The translations under genes were made by a program, and so were the position numbers. Below the pieces are notes generated by a model. That model saw only the letters and a program-made list of their open reading frames with translations. It was not told where the DNA came from and did not search any database. Below are positions 11,221-22,989 of a stretch of 64,000 nucleotides of DNA, piece by piece (position 1 is the first letter of the stretch; every line of letters begins with the position of its first letter). The DNA comes from Cephalotus follicularis (Eukaryota; Streptophyta; Magnoliopsida; Oxalidales; Cephalotaceae): positions 191,624 to 255,623 of the forward strand of contig BDDD01000267.1 of the NCBI GenBank assembly GCA_001972305.1, in the 5' to 3' direction.

Positions 11221-12708
11221 TTGCACCAATTGCTTTCACCCTCCTCTCTTTAAAACAATGAGTGCTTTTGGTTCTATCGGTGCTCTATGTAAATTTATTT
11301 GATTTTGAGATGCATTTTTTTTAGTTTTTCATTCCAAATTCTTTAATTCGGAATGAATCAACTGTTCCGACTTTTCCATTATCTTTGATAACACCATTGA
11401 GACGGTGCCCATGCTAGTTAGATTCAAGAATGATCGGAAATTTAGATGTTCAATACACCTCCCGATCTTTTCTCGTAGTACTCTGTACATTATTTTTTAT
11501 AAAACCAAAAAATCAAAGTTCAGTAATTTAGCTCCGGAGGCAGCATATATGAACTTATATTAGGAAAATATTGAGTCATTTATGACATATATAGAACTAT
11601 GTATGTGAGTGCACATATGTAGCTGATGTAATCATATTGTCGCCCAATCCCTTCATAGTCCCTCAATCATGATTGATGAGAAACAGAGGCCAAGTGGCCC
11701 TATACATTAAAAGAAAATTATGCACCAGTGACATCAGATTGTACGGACATGGACCCTTTATTCAGGTGGAGGCTTGATGCAAGGAATCTATCAACTGAAC
11801 TGTAGTGTAGATCTTTTTCTAGTTCAGATAAAAACAAACACATAAATTATCTATTATATTCGTGTGCACTAAAAAAAAAAAAAAAAAACTTGTAAACAAA
11901 GTAACTGAAAAAATTGCTTTAGAATTGATATGTTGATTGAGTGTAAACAAGACACCCAATTTCAGGGTAATTAAGTAAGCTAATGTTCACAAAACCCAAT
12001 AAAATGATTCCTCCGGCCAAATCACTTTTTTTAATCATAACAACTAATTACTATTCTAATTCTAAACACCACTTAATATTGTACTTAAATAATGTTGCAT
12101 GTGATTGATTAGTGGGGGTTTGAGATTAATAAACACTTAGATAATGTTGCATGTGATTGATTAATGGGGGTTTGAGATTAATAAACGGACAAGATAATAA
12201 ACTATCATATATAATCAAGTACATGCGTTACAAAAATCAGCTAAAGTTTATCAGATTGAAGTGGGTGTCTTTATATTATTGCAAGATATATATATCATCA
12301 TTTACTCTTCTAACCTTTACTTTTGCAACAATATAATGGATGGTTACTTTTTCATGTTACATGCTGTGCTAGTATGATAAAAGCCACTTGAAAAGGTCAT
12401 TCAATAGTATGAAACGTATAACATCAGTGCATATATCTTTGGTTTAATTTCATTGGATGCAATTTGAAATACCTTACACTAAGCTCTTGGTGAAAAGTTT
12501 TTTGCATGCTCACATGGTACAAAACACATGATGTATCTAACCAATAATGCACATTTATATAAGTATTAACTAGTTATTTTATCTTTTCTTTTGTCAATAA
12601 TGCTTTTTGTAACATATGAGGTGGTATAACAAATACATAGCATATGATGTGTCATCCAACTAGTAGAATGAAGTAAAAAAAAAACCGATGTAATTATTAT
12701 TCATTCCA
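11221..12708. other. Intergenic, with one tandem duplication
   Basis: A+T-rich DNA with a poly(A) run near 11871-11888 and the duplication at 12083-12186. No gene was recognised. Confidence 0.5.
12083..12186. repeat. 52 bp tandem duplication, two copies
   Basis: ACTTAAATAATGTTGCATGT opens copy one at 12083 and ACTTAGATAATGTTGCATGT copy two at 12135. The 52 bp units differ at only two or three places, so the duplication is recent. Confidence 0.85.
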
Positions 12709-13811
12709 CAACTAGAAAAATAACATTTTCGTCTCAAAATTTTATTTGAGACAAAATTTGAGACGAAAATTTTCTGTCTCCAAATTTAGTTTTGCAAAGC
12801 AAATTTGAGACAGAATTTTCAAGTTCGTCTCCAAATTTGTGACAGACAAATTATGTCTCAAATTTGTTTGAGACAGAAATTAAAATTTTTCAACAAGAAA
12901 TATTTGTGACAGAAAATTCCGTCTCAAAATAGTGATTTAAAAGGACAAAAAACACTTATGGAGACAAAAATATTTGTGACAGAAAATTCCGTCTTAAAAA
13001 CGCTTACGGAGGCACTAAAATAAATAAAAAGATATTAAAAAACAATGATAATGTACAAAGGTGAATATCATTTGATTTATAATATGTATTTTTCTCTTAA
13101 TATGTTGTTTGGATATATATCTAGTTTGAGTGTAGCGAACATTTATGTTATTATCGCCAATTAATATCACATATGTGGATGATAATTATATATAGAATAA
13201 TTAGTTTGAGTTTCAGTTTAGCTCATAACAATTAATGATTATTCAATATATTTATCTAGAGATTTAATCATTTTTCTACAAGAAAACAGAAAAAAAATAA
13301 CTTTCTAAAACTATGACCCATTTTTTTCATCCCAAATTTGAGGTTTATTGGACATAACTTTTTCTAGAAATTAAATATTACCTTGTAACCAAATGCATTG
13401 TAAAGTAGACATCAAGAGTTTTTCAACGATTATTCATTTGCCTAATTTGGATAATAAATGAGAAAACTATGACGTTTACAAGTTGAGAAAAAATTAGCTT
13501 CAAATTTTCAAAATTAAACTTTTTTTGAAAAAAAATTACTCTTGAAAATTTGAGACGGAGTGAACGGAATTTCCATTCGCTAGCAAAAATTTATGAATAA
13601 ATTAAAAGAAAAGAAAACTATTAAAATTTTGCGGAATATAAATTCCATCTCTGGACTGTAAATTCCGTCTCAAAATTAGAGACAGGATCAGCATTCCGTC
13701 ATTAAGTTTTTTAATTTTTAGAATTGTGACGGAAAGTCAATTTCTATCGGTAAGCTTCGTGTTTTTAGAATAGAATTTGTTTCTGTCTTAATTTACCGTT
13801 TTCTTATAGTG
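12709..13811. mobile_element. Non-autonomous CACTA-like element with subterminal motif arrays
   Basis: The right end, read inward on the minus strand, is CACTATAAGAAAACGG, a typical CACTA (En/Spm) terminus. The left end CAACTAGAAAAATAAC is a decayed counterpart. Both flanks are packed with GACAGAAAATTCCGTCTCAA-type motifs in both orientations, as in CACTA subterminal regions where TNPA-like protein binds. No coding sequence was found. At 1.1 kb this is an internally deleted or MITE-like derivative. No clear 3 bp TSD was visible, so the left border is approximate. Confidence 0.65.
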
Positions 13812-15412
13812 TTATATTAGTTAGATAAAATTTATATGTTGTTAATAATATTATTGTTATTTTATAGATAAATTTTTTTATTATGTTTATGTAATTATAT
13901 ATTATTGATTAAATGAATTGTATAAAGTGCAATAAAGAAATATTACTGTAGATGCATCATAATAACCGAAAAATTAGACCTAAAATATACAAAAGGAAAA
14001 TTCAAGAAGATAAAAGGAGAAAAATAATAAACAAAAGCAAGGAGATGCTTTGATGCAGGGCAGCTGAGAAGCCAAAAATGACAAACAAACAAAGGGCAGA
14101 AGCGCATTTAAGACACCAACCTCGAGGGCTCATATAAAGAGAAAGTCCCAAGCAACAGTGCACTCAGTTCAAACCTGAGTGAAAGTAAAATAAACATCGA
14201 AAAGACGTAATCCTCAGGTGTTGTTATACTGACTTTCTTTTTCTTTTTTATTTTAATAGTGACCTTGATTTTATATGGTTAATATTATATGAGTTTATAT
14301 ATCTTGTTATATATGGATCATATCATCTCACGTACAGTATCACACCAACTAAAAAAATAATGTTAGTAAAGAGAACCGGGACCTCTAGCTAATATCATTT
14401 GAATTTTTTTTTATTTATTTAACAAATCAAGACAAAGTTGCAGTGGGTTATGTACTTTATGGTAGGTAAAAACAACAAATTTTATACAGTAACACTATAA
14501 CATGTATGGTTTATAGACTTCTGGTAGGTAAAAACAACAAATTTTATACAGTGACAGTAACATATATCTTAACCCCAATCGCCAGGGGTAGGTAGCTAAC
14601 TCTGTGAATTAAAAAGAAAAAATAAGATTAATCCATGTATTTTATCCTATCAATAAGTAGATAGGGTTTTATGTATGGCTAGATGGATAGACGATATAAC
14701 AAGTTATATTCAAATTGAGAATAGATTACACAATAACGATAACTCTCTATTTTTTTTCTCTTCAAATTATTCAATTTCATGTATAAGTGACGCTTTCATA
14801 AAGTTTGAACTCAAACATGGTATTTCATTATGAATGTCCTTCTTGTTTAAAACAAGTGACATTTACGCAAAATGAGATTACTAAATTTTGGAATAAATGC
14901 ATTTTTGACTGATCTAAAGTCACAGATTTTGGCAGGATAAGACCTAGCAATTTTTGCAAATAATATATCTAATTCTTGTTATCCAAAGGAAGGGAATAAT
15001 TACATGTGAAAGGGTGTTCCATTTAATAACTTTTCTTATGAGTGCATTTCTCTAATTAAAACAGTAAGTTCATTTAATATTTTATCATGATATCAAAATT
15101 TTCAAATGGGTATCTTTAATTATATGGATAACGAACATTTATAATCAAATATATATTATTGGCGTAACGTAACCATATAAAATATCAAAACTAATAATTT
15201 GTATTTTTACAGAGCACAGAGTGTTTGATTTTATAAATCCTTAAAAGAGTGATTAAGCAATGTAACGTAATTGGATGTTATCCTTTTTATTTGTTCAAAA
15301 TTCTTATATAGAGTACTGCATGCCAGCATAAATTAAAAAAGGAAAGGAATGCTAAAACACCAACAAAAAAAAAAAAAAAAACTAGGGTTTCGGCAGATGG
15401 AGACGTGTAACT
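13812..15412. other. Intergenic, distal upstream region of MIR172
   Basis: No protein gene was recognised. Near 14133 CATATAAAGAG resembles a TATA box and is followed by a G+C-richer 100 bp stretch ending in CTCAGGTGTTG (14214 onward), which could be a short exon and donor site; this is weak. A 62 bp offset duplication lies at 14460-14558 and an A-run near 15365-15380. Confidence 0.4.
14460..14558. repeat. Partial tandem duplication, period 62 bp
   Basis: TGGTAGGTAAAAACAACAAA occurs at 14460 and again at 14522, each followed by TTTTATACAGT and then ACA or GACA; beyond that the copies diverge. Confidence 0.8.
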
Positions 15413-15640
15413 GCTGGTACTGTTAGTGCAGTACCATACAGCTAAGCATCACCCAATCAAACAACAAACACAGTAAACACCAAATAGAATAAAAAGAGAG
15501 ATAAAACAACAAAAATCAATAAAAACTTCGCTTCATCTATTTATTATATATACCCTCTCCAGCAATATATTGTATCCAATACCATCACTGTGAATCTCCT
15601 ACAAATCTCTCCCCTCCTCTCTCTCTCTCTCTCTCTGATT
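15413..15640 (+). promoter_or_regulatory. Probable MIR172 core promoter and 5' leader
   Basis: TTATATATACC near 15545-15554 is a good TATA box, with CCAAT at 15453-15457 about 90 bp upstream and a CT-repeat leader at 15608-15637, the layout of many plant RNA polymerase II promoters. Transcription would begin near 15575-15590, about 550 bp before the hairpin. An interrupted inverted repeat, GCTGGTACTG (15413-15422) with CAGTACCATACAGC (15429-15442), lies just upstream. CACATTTCAG near 15929 could be an intron acceptor, but splicing cannot be settled here. Confidence 0.55.
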
Positions 15641-16138
15641 TAGATCTTAAGTGTGTTTTGATGTGTGTGGTATTTCTTTTTTTAAATAGAGATTTGGATA
15701 AAAATCTAACATTTTTTCTGTAATTTGCGTCTTTGTTCCGAATTCCATCGGAGAAATCTTACCCACAAATCCACAACTATAAGTTTAGATTGTAGCCAAC
15801 TCTAATTATGTTTGTAATAGGTTAGTATATGGTGCCATCTTTGGTTCTTTTCTAAATATAAAGTATTTGTACTGTTTTTTTTTTTTTTGGCTTACTAAGA
15901 TGAAAAATAGGGTTTGTTAATCACATTTCAGTTTCACCACCAATAAGATCAGCTCCAGCTAATGTGATCATTGTCCAAGTCTAGTCCAAAAAGTCCAAGT
16001 CCTTTTTTTCCTCTTGTTTTTTCTTTGAATTTGGCTTAACTATATATGTTCTCTTCTTTTCCTTATATAAATCCATTGATAAAGATTGAGTCATCAGGCT
16101 GTGTGCATGGAATAGATTGAAAGTCGTTGTTTGCTGGT

Positions 16139-16159
16139 GTAGCATCTTCAAGATTCACA
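16139..16159 (+). ncRNA. MIR172: miR172 star strand (5' arm)
   Basis: GTAGCATCTTCAAGATTCAC plus A pairs with the mature strand at 17 of 19 duplex positions, two of the mispairs being U-U and A-A, and leaves 2-nt 3' overhangs, as DCL1 products require. Confidence 0.9.
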
Positions 16160-16227
16160 TGCAAATGCACGGTGGTGGTGATTGTAATCTCTCTCTCAAT
16201 ACTTTGCCAAATATTCTTTTGACAGTG

Positions 16228-16248
16228 AGAATCTTGATGATGCTGCAT
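16228..16248 (+). ncRNA. MIR172: Mature miR172 (3' arm)
   Basis: All 21 nt agree with the widespread plant miR172 sequence that starts with A (miR172a type) and ends GCTGCAT. Confidence 0.95.
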
Positions 16249-16262
16249 CGGCAATAGACGAC

Positions 16263-17821
16263 TATATACATAAAGGACTTTTGCATAGTAACACCTCATC
16301 AAGTGCCACTTTGCATCTCAAACAACATAAACAATAATAAGGTGATTGATCTTTTTAGCTACTTCCTTTATTTGCTCTCAGTTGGGTATATTTCTGTTAT
16401 TTCTACTCTGGATCTCTTTATGCGAAACAAGCAAATCTCTCAATGGATTTAGTGGCTGTTACTGTACATATACTATATATATCTTCTTTTCTGCAATTCG
16501 CAGAGAATCGCAGAAAACTGTTAGATCTTGCAGTTTATTTGCTAGTTGACTTTATTATTCTTTTATGCAACTGTAGATGCTATCTTTGTTATATGTGGAG
16601 AGCTTCTTCAGGGAGATTGGTAAAGAAGTAGTTATTGCATTTATAAGGTGGATTCTTGAGAACTAAACAAGTTTTTTCCGTTCTCTTCTTGTTATTTAGT
16701 TTTGCTAATTGGGTGTTTAGATTAATTAGATCCACTTTACATTTTTAATTTTGATCATTATTTTCAAGCAAAAAAAAAATTTAATGTTATTAATAATAAA
16801 GTTTTACAACGGTAAAAGAAGAACCAATGATGTATCAAAACATCATCGATTATTTTGATTTTTAATAAAAAGCAAACAATGATGTTTTGACATACAGAAA
16901 ATCCTGTTGTCGTCAATAACATAACTCAACTCATATTTGTGGTTTTTTGAGTTAGCAATAAGCCTTGTAGAATGGTGGCCGCAAGAGTTGCTATAATAAG
17001 GTGTGAAAATGAAGTTTTTTATTCATTTGCATCCATCTGGGGTTTTAATGATATACTCAATAACAAAAGACTGAATAATATATGGGTTCTACTTTCCATC
17101 ACCATATTAATTTGTCTTCGCTTGAAATTGATCCAAAATATACTTGATCGTTTTGTATAAAAATGACTTATTCCATGTCGGTTTTTTCCTGTGGAATTAG
17201 TAGCTAGATCTTTGAAGATTGGAACTGCTCTTAATTTCAACTTTGATATGCAAAATCTATGTGGGAACATTTATGTCACATTGTCAGCCATCTGTGTTGG
17301 CTTTAATCAACTATGACTCGATGTAGACCATTCACAAGAGACCAATCTTGCCACTTGGACCCTTTTGCATGTACTCTCACTCTCCTTCTCTCTCATTAGT
17401 AGGACCCCAAGAGTATCTCTCATATTATCTTCGTGTACATTTGCTGCTTCATCCATGGCAGTAATGATTTAGCCAATTCAAGATCATGGAAATCTGTGTG
17501 CCTCCATCACTATCCAGGGCCTTGATCCACATTTCTGTGCCCCTGATAAAGGGTTATGTCCACGGTTTCATTCAGTTTTGTCTAATTCTTTATTATGATT
17601 AAACATGGCCAGTGGGAAGTAATATTAGGCCAGTGATTCCCTCATTGTTCTTATTTGAGATAGAATACTTCTAGAGATTTCTCGATCTCTCATATATATG
17701 TTTGTTGAGTTACTTTTTCGATAATAAGAAAAAAAAAACAAGCTAAGGGGAATGATATTCATATGGGTCTCAAGCTATAGCTTTAAACATTATTCATTTT
17801 TAAATTTGAAATTTCTAGTTG
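16263..17821. other. Downstream region of MIR172, extent of primary transcript unknown
   Basis: No coding gene was recognised. The primary transcript probably ends within the first few hundred bases, but no convincing polyadenylation signal could be chosen. A small foldback lies at 16803-16912. Short frames at 16346-16631 and 16972-17270 look like chance. Confidence 0.5.
16803..16912. mobile_element. Candidate small foldback element
   Basis: GATGTATCAAAACATCA (16829-16845) and TGATGTTTTGACATAC (16880-16895) form an imperfect inverted repeat, with weaker pairing outside it. The TATCAAAATATCAT / AATGATGTTTTG wording recurs near 21840, 41035 and 44600. Borders are approximate. Confidence 0.4.
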
Positions 17822-18172
17822 ATGTTCTCTCTATTCTTTTGGGAAAACATCTTAAATCCCATATCGGTTAATTATAATGAGTTGGGGGTTGGCCTTACCC
17901 TATAAGTAAGGCTTGTATGTATGAGTTTTATTTACTCATAAATTTCTATTACATCAAATAGCTAATTAAGTTTGACTATTATGAAGAGTATAACTGGCTT
18001 TTGAGTAGTAAGTGTGGTGAGTTTTTTTTGCAACTTTTTTCTTTGTAAAAAGTTGTATTGTAATTAAAGTTTTAGTGGAAACCGTGGATTTAAGCATTTA
18101 TGAGTTTGCCTGAATCACGAATTATTGTGTTATTTATTTTTATTGTTTTATTATTTGTTGTGTTTGTGCCAA
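17822..18172 (+). repeat. 5' LTR of the small copia element (approximate ends)
   Basis: Matches 19574-19905 through AATCCCATATCGGTTAATTA, GTAAGTGTGGTGAGTTTTTT and AAAAGTTGTATTG. The start is less well kept than in the 3' copy. Confidence 0.7.
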
Positions 18173-19573
18173 AGGTTTTGTCTATTAAATTTGGGGTTTC
18201 GCTGCTGAGAAAACTACGATGGAAGGTATGTCTAAATTTAAGATTCCTTGTTTTTGATTGAAAGAACAATTTTACTTTGTGGTATAGTACCATTCAAGAT
18301 GTTTTGGTACAACAAAGCATTGATTAAGTATTACAAGACGAAAAGCCGAATAGGGTGACTAATAGAGACTGACAGAGAATTCAGAAGAATGGTCAGCACA
18401 ATCAGGTTAGTTTTTGCTCCCGAAATCTAGTATAGTGTTTAAGGAGACCACACCGAAGGGTTTATGGAGCAAACTCGAGAACATCTATGCGTCGAAGTCG
18501 TTGACTAATAGATTTTGCCTGAAGATGGATTTATATTTATTGAAGATGGATGAAGGTACGAGTCTGAATAATCATATTTAATAAGCTAGTGTCTCAATTA
18601 ATAAATATTTATGTGGATAAGTTAAAGGAAGAAGAAAATGCGTTATTATTGTTGTCTTCCTTATCCAAATCTTAGAGACCATTTGTTCAGATATATTAGC
18701 GGGCAAATCTACGTTGAAGTTGGATAATGTCATTGCCTTGGTATGTGAAAATGAAAGACTAATGGGGAGTGTGAACTCATCAGACGAGAGAAATGCACTA
18801 ATTGTGAAGACTTCTAATCGAGGGAGGACTCGAGAGAGGGGAAATAGTGGTACAAGATGGAGATCAAAATCAAGTCTCAAGATGATAGTGAGATTGAATA
18901 CTACTACCGTGGAGAGAATGATGACATCGTTGTAAGAAGTTCAAAGAGGATTTAATGAACTTCAAGAAGTTCAAAGAGAATGTTAATTTGAAGGAAGGAA
19001 AAAGTGATTCTTGTGCTACGGCAACTGATTGAGACAATAATGGGGGTATTTTGTTAGTTAAAGGTATGGATGACTCTCTTACATGTGCTGATGATAATGG
19101 ATGGTATTTGGATTCCATTGCTTCCATACATATTTGCAAAGATAAAGATTGCTTTACAACCTTGAATGTTGATGGAGATTTTGGCTACATCACTGTTGGC
19201 AATAAGGAGGGAGTGAAGATTGAAAACGTAGGGAGTGTTCGTCTCAAGCTTCATATTGGTGATGTGAAAACTCTTTGTCATGTGAGGTATGTACCTAAGT
19301 GTAGCACTAACATTATTTCTTGGGGAGAGTTAGCATCTCATGGGTACGCATATGTAAGCCAAGGAGTGCAAGGTGTCCAAGTAAGAGAAATTGATTTTGT
19401 AAGGTAAGAAGAATTGGAAACACATGTATTTGCTAGATGGCACTGTAATGGTTAGCAAGCCAAGAGATGAAGATGTTCTTCTTTTTCATGTCAAGAAGGA
19501 AAAGAAGATTAAGAAGCGTGTGAGGTTCTCCGATAATGTTAATGTTGAGGGATTTGAGTTGAGTGGGATTTGT

Positions 19574-19905
19574 TGAAAAAACACCTCAAATCCCATATCG
19601 GTTAATTATAATGAGTTGGGGATTGAACTATGGGTGAGCTTTATTTACTCCTAAATTTCTAGTACAATAAATAGCTAATTGAGTTGGACTATTACGAATG
19701 GTGTAACTAAGCTTTTAGGTAGTGAGTGTGGTGAGTTTTTTGTAACTTTTCTCTTTATAAAAAGTTGTATTGGAGTTGGAGTTAAAGTTTTAATGAAGAC
19801 CATGGACGTAAGCATTTGTGAGTTGGCCAAACCACGAAAAAATTTATTGTGTTGTTTATTTTCATTACTTTAAATTATTATGTTATTTATGAAATTGCTC
19901 TTTAA
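19574..19905 (+). repeat. 3' LTR of the small copia element (approximate end)
   Basis: Begins TGTTGAAAAAACACCTC directly after a purine-rich GAGTTGAGTGGGATT stretch, which would be the polypurine tract, and matches the 5' LTR along its length. Confidence 0.72.
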
Positions 19906-21788
19906 TTCCTAACATATTCTTAGTGAAATATTGTACTACCATACTTCACTTAATTAAGGTCACCTGGAAGGTGAGCTCCATCTTTGGCTTTTAGGACTCT
20001 TTAGTGTTTCCTTCTTTGTGTGTGCATGTTAATAAAAAATGTTAAGTTAGATAAATAGTTTAATTACATTTTAAATACTTTTTCCTTCTCATAATGTTAC
20101 TTTTGAGTTGAACTTCAAGGTTTTATATTCTATCAAAACTAGGCTCAAACCATCTTTTAATCAATGCCATTATGAAACCTCTTATTCTAATTGATTACGT
20201 TTCTATTTTGCAGTTTTTGACTCTAACACAACGTTTGGGTTGGACTTCAAGTCTTAACAGCAAATAACCGAAAAGGAAGAAAAATGGAAAAGAAATCTTT
20301 AGTGTGGTCGACCATGTGAAGCAACACTGTATACGGTCAATCCGTATTTAGCTTCAATTAAAAGGTTGGTTTTCCAAGCTCATTCACTTAATCTGCATAT
20401 TCTGCATATTTCTTCAAGTAGTGAATTAGCTGTACTTTTCTCTGCCTATATGCGCGTATGCCATGATGTTTATCTTCATTCACTTTTCACTGTTGAAATT
20501 GACATGATGCTTATCTACTTAATTTAATTCCGTATCTGATCATGATAGCAAATAGAACAAAGCAGCAAGATTACAGGACTGTGGTCTGTGGTGACAATTA
20601 TTATTGCGTTTCTATTGTTGCTAGATTGTTACATGTATGTTGACAGACTTGAATTATTTGAAATAATTAATTAGTAATATACAGCCTCATGATAAGAACT
20701 AAATGACAGTTTATCATAATTGAAAAAGGTAATAATGAAAATTTTACCATTCATTATTCATGCCTTAGAGCTATTAGAGTTTTTGAACATAGTTTCTTGT
20801 GATCTATTTTTACCATCATGCTCTCATTAAAAGTTGTGTCACTAAATTTGTATTTATGGTGTTTATTTAATTAGGTACCTCCTAATGATCGCTCCTAGCT
20901 ACTCTCACACAAGATCGAGCTTTGAGATTTTAAGATTTGCAAATATCATTTGTTGCAAGGAGTATGGGGAAAAAAGGAACTTTGTACATATCACATGACG
21001 CAATAGATGGATTTAGATCCTCTCCAGTCTCCAGTTCTTGAGTCCTATAGTGAGGATATATGACATGAATTATGGATAAGGATAAAAATAAAGTTGATGT
21101 CCTTACCATACCATTGGGAACAGGAACCGGAGATGACCCATTTTGGACCTGTAATTGATCGATATCTTGTTGCAATTAAAATCTTATTACAAGTTTTAGT
21201 CTTTGTCCAATTTCTATTTCTTTATACTTTCACTTGGGTTATCAATTTTCCCTGGATGTTGGAAAAAAAAAATTCCTGAAATTAAATGAGGACTTCCACT
21301 ATCATTAATTGGTGTTGCCCAGCTATCTGAATTTTCAGTTTTTCACTGACAAGCATCTATGACTATTAAATAGCTAGCCCAAAGTACAATGCATTTTCAC
21401 ATATAAAATGTCTCGTGTGTTTGTATGTTAGTGAGTGTACCCAGGTGCTTGCATGATTGCCAAAACAAATTACAAGAGGAACACTACATTTCCGGACTTG
21501 CACTTGATGGAGTTTACGAACGGCACAAAGACTAAAAATGTGAAGGTAGGTTCGAATTACTACCTGCATATCCCTATCAACTTACAAAATCTTTTCCTCT
21601 TAACTTATAAGCTCTTAAATTATTTCTTTGCAATATTTAGCTCATTCCTCTTTCAGTTCAGTATCAAAAAGCTAGACAGATTCTACTGAAATCGATCGTT
21701 ACAACAAAATCACCATAAAGTTTGATAGTCTGTCACTCATTGATGGTATGGTGGGATGCTAGTTAGTTTATATTTTGATTGATGTTAC
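19906..21788. other. Intergenic, nothing recognised
   Basis: A+T-rich DNA. Short frames at 20930-21279 and 21366-21689 lack domains, and no RNA gene was seen. Confidence 0.5.
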
Positions 21789-21926
21789 TAAACGTAACTG
21801 TGATACCATCGTATAGATGCATCGAAAATAATATTTGTGATACTTTGAAATATCATTAATGATGTTTTGTCTTTTATCCAATATTGTTTCGTCAACTCAG
21901 TTATATTGGTATCGCATTTACGTTTA
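21789..21926. mobile_element. Short MITE, 138 bp
   Basis: TAAACGTAACTGTGATACCA at the left and the reverse complement of the right end, TAAACGTAAATGCGATACCA, match at 18 of 20 positions. TA at each tip could be a Stowaway-like duplication, but the terminal sequence is not the canonical Stowaway CTCCCTCC. The interior is non-coding. Confidence 0.6.
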
Positions 21927-22989
21927 ACAAAATTATGTTTCAATTTTTCTTGGGGGTGCTTGTATCAAACTACATTAAAAAAATTCCTTTTCCCTACTGT
22001 TTTTCTATATTAGATGCTTTACAAGATAGTGCCATATACATATATATATGATCTGCAATGCATCCTAATAAGCACTTACACGTTTTGGGCTGCTATGACT
22101 AGAATTTCTATATTTTTTTTTGCCGTCACATATCAGAATATTGTAGTTCATTAATAACATCCAATCACATCATGACCTATTAATCAAAGTTACCTTATAA
22201 TTAGGGGACTATGGCTGATTAAACTTGTGTTGGTTGTAGATTGATATTTGGCAATGTTGCTGGTCGATGGTCATACATACTTCTCGCTACAACATATGTA
22301 TGCAAGATTACCTAGTCATGTAATGCATATAGTGCTAGGTACAGTTAAATGGCAAAATTATCTCGCTTCTTTGATAATGACCAATAATGCTTATTTATAT
22401 TGTACGAGTCCGGATCGCGTGTGAGGCATGCACTAAGTTTTTTATTTTATTCATGTGTTCATTGTAAAAATTTAATCACATATAGTAATCATAATTAATA
22501 AATTTCAAAATGTCAATCATTAAATCATAATATTAGTGATTATGACATGTAAAATGAAGTTGATTATTTGAAAAGTTTATAAAGTTTTGAATAGAATTTC
22601 CATAATGATCAATTCATATATAAATTTAATATAATTAATTTTGTTTTACAAATAAAAGAATTCTTAAAAAAAGCTAGCATTTAAAATTTTCAAAACCACA
22701 ATAACCATAACTAGAAAGGTATTTTATTAAACTCTTTACATTTGCTTCTATGTCTTTAAACGTCGATTGGAAATTTTTTTTTAAAAAAAAAGATCTAAGT
22801 GAGAAAATGATGTTTTAACGTGTAAGTAACTTAAAAGTTTTAAGATAATTCCATCCAAAATTTCTCTTTTTAATATTTGCTAAAAATATCATCTAACTAA
22901 AAGAATTAATGAACAAATGAAAATGCCATGATACTTTCTATTTCATTCACTTTTAGTCAATGACTTTGATATTTGAATAATACAATCCT
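21927..22989. other. Intergenic, nothing recognised
   Basis: Strongly A+T-rich with no coding or structural feature I can support. Confidence 0.5.

Larger units (their letters stand above)
16121..16262 (+). ncRNA. MIR172: MIR172 precursor hairpin
   Basis: The 3' arm contains the complete miR172 sequence (AGAATCTTGATGATGCTGCA followed by T, 16228-16248). The 5' arm holds a matching star strand (16139-16159). The two pair with 2-nt 3' overhangs, one internal U-U mismatch and one terminal A-A mismatch. The lower stem continues with AGTCGT (16121-16126) against ACGACT (16257-16262) and with TTTGCTGG against GCAATAG-type pairs including G-U wobbles; the loop is about 70 nt. miR172 is made by DCL1 in the nucleus and loaded into AGO1. 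It represses AP2/TOE-type transcription factors by translational block and cleavage, promoting adult phase and flowering and shaping floral organ identity. MIR172 is normally a multigene family; the member letter cannot be assigned. Confidence 0.95.
17822..19905 (+). mobile_element. Small LTR-flanked Ty1/copia element with gag and protease-region only
   Basis: Two direct repeats of about 330-350 bp (about 17822-18172 and 19574-19905) share ATCCCATATCGGTTAATTAT and the following 250 bp. Between them plus-strand sequence gives copia gag wording (KGLWSKLENIYASKSLTNRF near 18450-18520) and the region following the zinc knuckle (GWYLDSIASIHICKDKDCF near 19100-19155). Integrase, RT and RNase H are absent, although LTRs are present at both ends. 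It is therefore a non-autonomous, gag-bearing LTR derivative. The fossil is broken several times and its LTRs have diverged noticeably, so it is not young. Confidence 0.78.

Noticed and set aside
14120-14230. TATA-like motif and short exon-like stretch upstream of MIR172
   Set aside because: It could be an alternative first exon, but a single TATA-like word and one GT are too little support.
16063-16302. 79-codon minus-strand frame over the MIR172 hairpin
   Set aside because: It is the reverse complement of the miRNA stem and has no domain; the RNA hairpin explains the sequence.
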